Source: Zantedeschia hybrid cultivar (lineage: Eukaryota; Streptophyta; Magnoliopsida; Alismatales; Araceae). From it: a stretch of 64,000 nucleotides of DNA. Positions 12,378-20,490 of this stretch are shown here, piece after piece. A model generated the notes under the pieces. That model saw nothing but the letters and a program-made list of their open reading frames with translations, was not told where the DNA came from and did not search any database. Location of the stretch: assembly GCA_030544215.1 (NCBI GenBank), contig JARZZO010000013.1:28007229-28071228 (forward strand). Direction: 5' to 3'. The position numbers and the translations under genes are program-made. Numbering within the stretch: the first letter of the stretch is position 1; each line of letters opens with the position of its first letter.

Positions 12378-12490
12378 CCCACTCTCTCTCTCTTCGCCCT
12401 CACCGCCTCTCCGACCCTCTTTTCCCCTTTCCCTTCCTCTTCTTCCTCTTCCACCACTCCAACACCTCCCTACCTCTCACCTCTACCACC
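12378..12490 (+). promoter_or_regulatory. Pyrimidine-rich tract in B LTR 1
   Basis: This is a run of C and T with almost no purines, ending near 'accaccaccacttcc'. The same tract occurs in every LTR of the group (for example 16660-16770, 20945-21055, 31395-31560, 58505-58670, and on the minus strand in J, K, L). Plant core promoters often have pyrimidine patches, and no clear TATA box is seen here, so this may mark the U3/R boundary. That is inferred from position only. Confidence 0.35.
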
Positions 12491-12880
12491 ACCACTTCCT
12501 TCGCGGCGCTCCATTCTCCGGACGGCGGCCGACGTCCCGACGGAGTGGCGACGTCCTCGGAGGTACCGGTGGCGGTCTGCGGTGCGGCGGGTCGGCGGCA
12601 CAGAGCTTGGAGGAGTTCAAGAACTGGTAGGGGGACGAACCTTGCATTAATCGTGATTATCTTGTTTATGGTTTCCTTGGCGTGACATGATATGTTTTGA
12701 GTTAGACTGAGCATGTTTAGGGGGTTTTCTTGTGGGAATGGCCGTGTTAGGGATTGTGGAATTGTAGCATGCTTGTGGTAGATGATTTCCCTTTCCTCCC
12801 CCTTCTATTTTGGGCATTTTCGGGGTGTTTGGGGTTAAATGAGGAACCCTTGGATCGAACCAGAGAACCATGTTTCTGGC

Positions 12881-13238
12881 GCTAAACGGCGTCGTGCCTG
12901 GTCGACATAATTTAGAAGGACGTCAAGGCAGTACGACGCCTTTTTAGGGCAGAAACCTCTCTGCTCGAGGTTTCGTTGTACGGGGTTCTAGCGCTAAAAG
13001 ACGTCATGTATGGACGACGCCTTTTGGAAGGACGTCGGACCATCGTGACGCCTTTTAGGCAGGAAATCACCCCGACTGAGGCTTCTGCAAATCTGAATTC
13101 TGTAATGAATGGCGTCTGTAGAGTCTGACGCGTTTTAAAGGGCGGCTTCCCATGTCGACGTGGTTTAAGGAATAATCTGGTTTTAATGAACCTGTTTTAG
13201 GGGCTTGAATGGCGTCGACCTCGGTCGACGCGATTCAA
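12881..13238. repeat. Dyad array GGCGTC-N10-GACGCC, downstream group, B LTR 1
   Basis: Seven units lie at about 12881-12914, 12913-12947, 12993-13027, 13026-13058, 13106-13140, 13136-13172 (decayed) and 13205-13238. The last reads TTGAATGGCGTC, then 10 nt, then GACGCGATTCAA, so its outer arms covary relative to CTGAA/TTCAG units. Some neighbours share an arm. LTR 2 and LTR 3 of B carry the same series at +4284 and about +8570. Confidence 0.8.
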
Positions 13239-14357
13239 GACAGAACTGCTTAACTCCTGTTATTTAACACATGTTTTACGATTGGATGGTTCAAATGCAT
13301 GCTTTAAGTTGTACACTGAGACCGAGGACTTCTGCGTGAATGGAATTACATCATGTATGTATGTGTGTTTATGCGGATATGGAATTCGAACTACTGTGGT
13401 TTACGTATGTCACCTTGGGCCGATGGGGAAGGGCCATAGTGTCTGTGAGGCATTGTGCCGTACCGGTGGGAGGAGTGGTACATGTTGTGTTTTACCTTTG
13501 GCTGAGGGAAGCAGAACCACCTTGAGCCCGTCGGGCCGGAGTAGCCGGTGCGCTATCCGAGGGGTTGTTGTTTGGTCTCAGCGGGTCGGGGTTTCCCTAT
13601 TTGTCGTGGCAGCTTCCGGCGCGTTTCTTGCTGTGGAGCTGGTTGTGGTACTGTTGGAGTTGTTTTACCCCTGTAGCCACTGGGCCTGATATGACCTTCG
13701 ATCAAGGTTACGAGTGGTACCCTTCGTCCTTTAGCCTGACGCAGCCCGGGAGGTTAGAGTTGTGGGTAGTTCCTGTAGCTTCGGCTTGACGGGGGTTCGC
13801 CGGTCCCCAGGGCCCTCCTGAAGCGCCGAGGCCTGGCGTGGAGGAAATCCGGTCGGTAGGATAGTAGTCTAGACTGCTTGTGTGCACACGTAGCTGGGCA
13901 GTGGTGGTTCACTGGTCCCAGTTAGTCCTAGTTTGACTCACTGCCTCACCCTATAGTGCCCCGGAACACTGTAGGGGCGGACATGCGTGAGTAGCGGTGG
14001 TAGTGTTGTGAGGCGACGTTTGACTTCGGTCGACAGTGTGGTTCGGTCGCTTTGTGGACTTTGGCTGTGAGACGTAACTTTGTGTTGGGTTCTTCGGGTT
14101 ACTTAGAATTGTTCCTGCTACACTGCGGATCGTATGTTTCATATCAGATTTGGGTGCTATGTTTACTGCTTTACTTAATTGCCATATATCCGTATTGTTG
14201 CACTTGTGGGTGTGTGAGTGGGAGGCAGGGGATCGGATGATCCCTACTGAGCACAATTCTGGTGTGGCTCACTCCCTGCGGTTTCAGGTGTGGACCTCGT
14301 GGCGTGTGGCGGCGTGTGGTGTCTTCTTGACGTGCGGACCAGCAGCTGTCTCAGTTC

Positions 14358-14371
14358 CGGGGTATGCCCCG
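14358..14371 (+). other. Conserved hairpin CGGGG-TATG-CCCCG near LTR 3' end
   Basis: This perfect 5-bp stem with a TATG loop lies about 260 bp before the LTR end. It recurs in LTR 2 (18642-18655), with one change in LTR 3 (22929-22942), and in H, K and L, with a changed base in J. A role in 3' end formation or strong-stop control is possible but unproven. Confidence 0.5.
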
Positions 14372-14633
14372 ATGTTGTTGTACTTTACTTCTGCCTGTAC
14401 TTATTTACTTTGTTGGACCATGTAATTATTGTTGGACTGTATACGGACATTGTTAATCTCTTTCCTGCGCACTTGTACTTTCCTTGTCGTCCGTGTGATT
14501 GTTATATTTAGCCTTGTTTAACGCTTACTCCTCTAGATGTGTTGTTTGAGATCCGGGTGCGAACCCGCAGTTAATGGGCCGACATCCATTTAGTGATCGG
14601 GTCTCCGGTCATAGGATGGCGGGTCGTTACAGT

Positions 14634-14645
14634 TGGTATCAGAGC
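14634..14645 (+). other. PBS of B interior 1
   Basis: TGGTATCAGAGC lies two bases after LTR end TTACA and is complementary to the 3' end of plant initiator-Met tRNA. The second interior has the same site at 18918-18929. Confidence 0.92.
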
Positions 14646-14788
14646 TCAGTCTGGTCGAGTATGTGGTAAACTAGGTTAGATATATTATAGTCCAACAATA
14701 AGTACGAGTCTGTATAGGCGATGGCTGCTGGTGTAGATTGGTCGGTTTTGACGTGTTTTGGTTCGATTTTCGTGTCTGTGGGGTAGTG

Positions 14789-15829
14789 ATGGCACCGAAG
14801 AGGAGAGTTCCGTTGGCTCGTGGTTCGAGAGCAGATGATGGCGGTTCGAGGGCAGAAGGACATAATGTAGATCGTTTCATGGAAGCCATGATTGGGGCTA
14901 TGTCTAGATATCAGCAGGGAGATGGAAGTGAGGGATCCAATTCCCGAGGTGGCCAATCCATGGTGATGGAGCGGTTCTTGAAGTTGAAGCCCCCTTCTTT
15001 TATGGGCCAACCTGTTCCAGACGCAGCGGCTCATTGGATTAAGGAGGTAGAGAAGGCATTTGATGTTCTTGAATGTGCTGAGAGTGATAAGACCTTGTTG
15101 GCAACCTACTTGCTAAAGGACGATGCTTATGATTGGTGGGTTACCATCAAGGGGATGATGTTTCCAGATAGGTCCTTGAGAGAGATTCCTTGGGAAGGCT
15201 TTGTGAGAGAGTTTAGTGGACAGTACTTTCCGAGGCACGTTCGGAGGGCCAAGGAAAGGGAGTTTATAGAATTGGTGCAGGATGGTATGACAGTTCTAGA
15301 ATATTAGATGAAATTTGTAGCTCTGGGAAGATTTGCTCCACACATATCTGAGCATGAGGATCTTAGGACAGAGAAATTTGTGGATGGACTTCGGCATGAT
15401 GTGAGGGAATTCGTGGCAGCCCATTGTTGTAAGGATCTGGCGTCAGCAGTTCGGTGCACGGCAGCGGTAGAGATTCAATTCCAACAAATGGCGAAGGAGT
15501 CAGAGCAATCAGCACAAGGGAAGCAGCAAGGCAAGGACAAATCAGTGGTCTTTTCGTCAGGCGGTTCGAGTTCCTTTGAGTTCGAGTTCCAAGAGGTGCC
15601 TTGTGATGAAGATGAAGATGGTTCGGTTCAGCAGATGCAGACGGAGGTCAGCTGGCAATAGGAAGCGAGGCGGGACGCTGCGGATCGTTGTCTCCATTGT
15701 GGCAGGTATCATGGCAATCGGATATGTCCATTGATCACTGGTAGCTGTTTTGGCTGTGGTAGGAAGGGACATCTCGCGAGGAACTGTCCCCAGAAGAATA
15801 AGACAGGTCAGGAGCCGAGTGGTCAGTAG
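14789..15829 (+). pseudogene. gag: B gag 1: capsid-nucleocapsid protein, two nonsense mutations
   Basis: The chosen start is MAPKRRVPL at 14789, the first ATG giving a basic N-terminus; an upstream in-frame ATG at 14738 is less likely. The frame runs to TAG at 15827. Residues about 60-250 form a Retrotrans_gag domain (LKLKPPSF, DAAAHWIKEVEKAFDVL, YDWWVTIKG, EFIELVQDGMTVLEY). Two zinc knuckles follow, CX2CX3HX4C at about 301-313 and CX2CX4HX4C at about 320-333. Stops interrupt at 15305 (TAG; gag 2 has CAG) and 15659 (TAG; gag 2 has CAG). Gag would form the particle and bind element RNA. With no pol in the element, reverse transcriptase and integrase would have to come from a helper. As it stands this copy gives only a truncated capsid. 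Confidence 0.9.
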
Positions 15830-16193
15830 GAGCCCGGGGCGTTGAGTGGTATTGCATCTCTTGGTGGAGGTTCGAGATATCAGGCTAGAGGAGCGCTTTT
15901 GTCTTGTCTTATTCGGAGGTGATTGTGAACTCTTGTGGCACTTTTATGTACTTGGGTTTGGTGGAGAATCAGTTTTGTAATATGTGCCTTACTAGTGTGT
16001 GGTTATTTTGATCTATCAGCTTTTTGTCAAAGTCGAGAATCTTGGTTAGTTTGGTGTGAATTTCTTTGGCTAGTTACGTGGAGCCCAGTGGGTTTGAGCG
16101 GTGAGAATGATCGTTGTGAATTGTGTTGCCGATATGTGATGGTTACCCGAGATTATCGTGAGCGGTTGCAAATTTCGAGGACGAAATTCTTTT
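15830..16193 (+). pseudogene. Post-gag remnant and pol tail, B interior 1
   Basis: After the gag stop the same frame continues for about 30 codons (EPGALSGIASLGGGSRYQ) to TGA at 15919-15921. Close to the 3' LTR the bases encode VANFEDEILL, typical of the end of plant gypsy polyproteins just before the purine tract. The roughly 3-4 kb expected for pol between these two points is missing. This is the clearest evidence that B arose by internal deletion of an autonomous element. Confidence 0.65.
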
Positions 16194-16206
16194 AAGGGGG
16201 GGAGAA
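16194..16206 (+). other. Polypurine tract of B interior 1
   Basis: AAGGGGGGGAGAA directly precedes LTR 2 (TGTAAGG at 16207). The second interior has the same tract at 20478-20490. It primes plus-strand DNA synthesis. Confidence 0.9.
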
Positions 16207-18915
16207 TGTAAGGATTGAGGTTTCGGGTTCAGTATTCGGGTCGAGTTCGGGCCGGATCCCCTGATTTGGACCCTGAGGGGAGTCTTGAGAGTTTTGACTG
16301 AATGACGTCTGCACTGCTCGACGCCTTTCAAAAGGCGTCAGGTTGTGTGGACGCCATTTAAGTCTGCTTGCTGTTGTGCCACGTGGGCGCCACGTGGGCG
16401 GGTTTCGGGCCGCGAGAGTACGGCCCCTGTCTCGTCGTCTGAACGGCGCCCATGATGGACGACGCAATTCAGACTGCGACTCTGTGGTGTCAGTGTACGG
16501 TGCCTGACATGTCAGCTGAACGGCGTCCGTGGTGGTCGACGCGTTTCAGAGCACTGTCAGTACGGCCCGTCTTGTCATCTAATAGGCGTCTGTCTCTGTC
16601 GACGCGTTTTTAGCCAGTTTCTGATTGACCCCGCGAGCCTCCCATTCTTTCTCGCGTTTTCGCCCCCACTCTCTCTCTCTTCGCCCTCTCGGCCTCCCCG
16701 ACCCTCTTTTCCCCTTTCCCTTCCTCTTCTTCCTCTTCCACCACTCCAACACCTCTCTACCTCTCACCTCTACCACCACCACTTCCTTCGCGGCGCTTTA
16801 TTCTCCGGACGGCGGCCGACGTCCCGGCGGAGTGGCGACGTCCTCGGGGGTACCGGCGGCGATCTGCGGTGCGGCGGGTCGGCGGGGAACTTGGAGGAGT
16901 TCAAGAACCGGTAGGGGGACGAACCTTGCATGAATCGTGATTATCTTGTTTATGGTTTCCTTGGCGTGGCATGATATGTTTTGGGTTAGACTGAGCATAT
17001 TTAGGGGGTTTTCTTGTGGGAATGGCCGTGTTAGGGATTGTGGAATTGTAGCATACTTGTGGTAGATGATTTCCCTTTCCTCCCCCTTCTATTTTGGGCA
17101 TTTTCGGGGTGTTTGGGGTTAAAGGAGGAACCCTCAGATCGAACCAGAGAACCAGGTTTCTGGCACTAAACGGCGTCGTGCCTGGTCGACACCTTTTAGA
17201 AGGACGTCAGGGCAGTACGACGCCTTTTTAGGGCAGAAACCTCTCTGTTCGAGGTTTCGTTGTACAGGGTTCTAGCGCTAAAAGACGTCATGTATGGACG
17301 ACGCCTTTTGGAAGGACGTCGGACCATCGTGACGCCTTTTAGGCAGGAAATCACCCCGACTGAGGCTTCTGCAAATCTGAATTCTGTAATGAATGGCGTC
17401 TGTAGAGTCTGACGCGTTTTAAAGGGCGGCTTCCCATGTCGACGTGGTTTAAGGAATAATCTGGTTTTAATGAACCTGTTTTAGGGGCTTGAATGGCGTC
17501 GACCTCGGTCGACGCGATTCAAGACAGAACTGCTTAACTCCTGTTATTTAACACATGTTTTACGATTGGATGGTTCAAATGCATGCTTTAAGTTGTACAC
17601 TGAGACCGAGGACTTCTGCGTGAATGGAATTACATCATGTATGTATGTGTGTTTATGTGGATATGGAATTGGAACTACTGTGGTTTATGTATGTCACCTT
17701 GGGCCGATGGGGAAGGGCCATGGTGTCTGTGAGGCATTGTGCCGTACCGGTGGGAGGAGTGGTACATGTTGTGTTTTACCTTTGACTGAGGGAAGCAGAA
17801 CCACCTTGAGCCCGTCGGGCCGGAGTAGCCGGTGCGCTATCCGAGGGGTTGCTGTTTGGTCTCAGCGGGTCGGGGTTTCCCTGTTTGTCGTGGCAGCTTC
17901 CGGCGTGTTTCTTGCTGTGGAGCTGGTTGTGGTACTGTTGGAGTTGTTTTACCCCTGTAGCCACTGGGCCTGATGTGACCTTCGATCAAGGTCACGAGTG
18001 GTACCCTTCGCCCTTTGGCCTGACGCAAATCGGGAGGTTAGGGTTGTGGGTAGTTCCTGTAGCTTCGGCTTGACGGGGGTTCGCCGGTCCCCAGGGTCCT
18101 CTTGAAGCGTCGAGGCCTAGCGTGGAGGAAATCCGGTCGGTGGGGTAGTAGTCTAGACTGCTTGTGTGCACACGTAGCTGGGCAGTGGTGGTTCACTGGT
18201 CCCAGTTAGTCCTAGTTTGACTCACTGCCTCACCCTATAGTGCCCCGGAACACTGTAGGGGCGGACATGCGTGAGTAGCGGTGGTAGTGTTGTGAGGCGA
18301 CGTTTGACTTCGGTCGACAGTGTGGTTCGGTCGCTTTGTGGACTTTGGCTGTGAGACGTAACTTTGTGTTGGGTTCTTCGGGTTACTTAGAATTGTTCCT
18401 GCTACACTGCGGATCGTATGTTTCATATCAGATTTGGGTGCTATGTTTACTGCTTTACTTAATTGCCATATATCCGTATTGTTGCACTTGTGGGTGTGTG
18501 AGTGGGAGGCAGGGGATCGGATGATCCCTACTGAGCACAATTCTGGTGTGGCTCACTCCCTGCGGTTTCAGGTGTGGACCTCGTGGCGTGTGGCGGCGTG
18601 TGGTGTCTTCTTGACGTGCGGACCAGCAGCTGTCTCAGTTCCGGGGTATGCCCCGATGTTGTTGTACTTTACTTCTGCCTGTACTTATTTACTTTGTTGG
18701 ACCATGTAATTATTGTTGGACTGTATACGGACATTGTTAATCTCTTTCCTGCGCACTTGTACTTTCCTTGTCGTCCGTGTGATTGTTATATTTAGCCTTG
18801 TTTAACGCTTACTCCTCTAGATGTGTTGTTTGAGATCCGGGTGCGAACCCGCAGTTAATGGGCCGACATCCATTTAGTGATCGGGTCTCCGGTCATAGGA
18901 TGGCGGGTCGTTACA
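16207..18915 (+). repeat. B LTR 2 (shared middle LTR)
   Basis: This is a 2709-bp LTR serving as 3' LTR of interior 1 and 5' LTR of interior 2. It is followed by PBS at 18918. In its last roughly 700 bp it agrees with LTR 1 at sites where LTR 3 differs, for example in the region around 18235-18540. All the features of LTR 1 are present, including both dyad groups. Confidence 0.9.
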
Positions 18916-18917
18916 GT

Positions 18918-18929
18918 TGGTATCAGAGC
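18918..18929 (+). other. PBS of B interior 2
   Basis: TGGTATCAGAGC lies after LTR 2, identical to the first interior's site. Confidence 0.92.
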
Positions 18930-19072
18930 TCAGTCTGGTCGAGTATGTGGTAAACTAGGTTAGATATATTATAGTCCAACAATAAGTACGAGTCTGTATA
19001 GGCGATGGCTGCTGGTGTAGATTGGTAGGTTTTGATGTGTTTTGGTTCGATTTTCGTGTCTGTGGGGTAGTG

Positions 19073-20113
19073 ATGGCACCGAAGAGGAGAGTTCCGTTGG
19101 CTCGTGGTTCGAGAGCAGATGATGGCGGTTCGAGGGCAGAAGGACATAATGTAGATCGTTTCATGGAAGCCATGATTGGGGCTATGTCTAGATATCAGCA
19201 GGGAGATGGAAGTGAGGGATCCAATTCCCGAGGTGGCCAATCCATGGTGATGGAGCGGTTCTTGAAGTTGAAGCCCCCTTCTTTTACGGGCCAACCTGTT
19301 CCAGACGCAGCGGCTCATTGGATTAAGGAGGTAGAGAAGGCATTTGATGTTCTTGAATGTGCTGAGAGTGACAAGACCTTGTTGGCAACCTACTTGCTAA
19401 AGGACGATGCTTATGATTGGTGGGTTACCATCAAGGGGATGATGTTTCCAGATAGGTCCTTGAGAGAGATTCCTTGGGAAGGCTTTGTGAGAGAGTTTAG
19501 TGGACAGTACTTTCCGAGGCACGTTCGGAGGGCCAAGGAAAGGGAGTTTATAGAATTGGTGCAGGATGGTATGACAGTTCTAGAATATCAGATGAAATTT
19601 GTAGCTCTGGGAAGATTTGCTCCACACATATCTGAGCATGAGGATCTTAGGACAGAGAAATTTGTGGATGGACTTCGGCATGATCTGAGGGAATTCGTGG
19701 CAGCCCATTGTTGTAAGGATCTGGCGTCAGCAGTTCGGTGCGCGGCAGCGGTGGAGATTCAATTCCAACAAATGGCGAAGGAGTCAGAGCAATCAGCACA
19801 AGGGAAGCAGCAAGGCAAGGACAAATCAGCGGTCTTTTCGTCAGGCGGTTCGAGTTCCTTTGAGTTCGAGTTCGAAGAGGTGCCTTGTGATGAAGATGAA
19901 GATGGTTCGGTTTAGCAGATGCAGACGGAGGTCAGCTGGCAACAGGAAGCGAGGCGGGACGCTGCGGATCGTTGTCTCCGTTGTGGCAGGTATCATGGCA
20001 ATCGGATATGTCCATTGATCACTGGTAGCTGTTTTGGTTGTGGTAGGAAGGGACATCTCGGGAGGAACTGTCCCCAGAAGAATAAGACAGGTCAGGAGCC
20101 GAGTGGTCAGTAG
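19073..20113 (+). pseudogene. gag: B gag 2: one nonsense mutation, otherwise full length
   Basis: This is the second copy of the gag gene, 346 codons from MAPKRRVPL to TAG at 20111. It keeps the Retrotrans_gag core intact through the two positions that are stops in gag 1. Its own stop is TAG at 19913-19915, where gag 1 has CAG. The break separates the capsid domain (codons 1-280) from both zinc knuckles (about codons 301-333, CLRC...HGNRIC and CFGC...HLGRNC). An acidic stretch, CDEDEDG, precedes the break. The stops differ between the two gags, so inactivation followed formation of the tandem. Confidence 0.9.
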
Positions 20114-20477
20114 GAGCCCGGGGCGTTGAGTGGTATTGCATCTCTTGGTGGAGGTTCGAGATATCAGGCTAGAGGAGCGCTTTTGTCTTGTCTTATTCGG
20201 AGGTGATTGTGAACTCTTGTGGCACTTTTATGTACTTGGGTTTGGTGGAGAATCAGTTTTGTAATATGTGCCTTACTAGTGTGTGGTTATTTTGATCTAT
20301 CAGCTTTTTGTCAAAGTCGAGAATCTTGGTTAGTTTGGTGTGAATTTCTTTGGCTAGTTACGTGGAGCCCAGTGGGTTTGAGCGGTGAGAATGATCGTTG
20401 TGAATTGAGTTGCCGGTATGTAATGGTTACCCGAGATTATCGTGAGCGGTTGCAAATTTCGAGGACGAAATTCTTTT
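20114..20477 (+). pseudogene. Post-gag remnant and pol tail, B interior 2
   Basis: This is the same short EPGALSG continuation and terminal pol relic as in interior 1, at the same distance from the purine tract (20478-20490). Only scattered base changes separate the two interiors, so both derive from one already deleted element. Confidence 0.65.
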
Positions 20478-20490
20478 AAGGGGGGGAGAA

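Larger units (their letters stand above)
11944..14631 (+). repeat. B LTR 1
   Basis: This is a 2688-bp LTR, TGTAAGGATTGAGG...GGGTCGTTACA. In order it has: five dyads GGCGTC-N10-GACGCC type (12035-12350), a pyrimidine-rich tract (about 12378-12490), a GC-rich stretch with 'gcggccgacgtcccg', the block GGAGGAGTTCAAG...GGTAGGGGGACGAACC (about 12612-12642), seven further dyads (12881-13238), and hairpin CGGGG-TATG-CCCCG (14358-14371) near the 3' end. Small frames inside it are not conserved as proteins. Confidence 0.9.

Noticed and set aside
12362..12685. Proline/serine/threonine-rich frame in the LTR (also 16625, 20909) as a secreted protein
   Set aside because: It is a translation of the pyrimidine tract; arginine- and lysine-rich frames on the other strand are its shadow.
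12035..13238. Dyad array as a CRISPR array
   Set aside because: Units are inverted repeats with 10-nt filler, spacing between units is irregular, and the setting is a plant LTR.
13282..14511. Open frames of 60-135 codons repeated at 13282, 17566 and 21853 (and others near 14150, 18434, 22721)
   Set aside because: They lie inside B's LTRs, occur on both strands and repeat only because the LTR repeats. No domain or start context supports coding.
14738..14788. Upstream ATG at 14738 as gag start
   Set aside because: The added 17 residues are encoded by leader sequence; MAPKRRVPL at 14789 is a better N-terminus. The choice is not proven.
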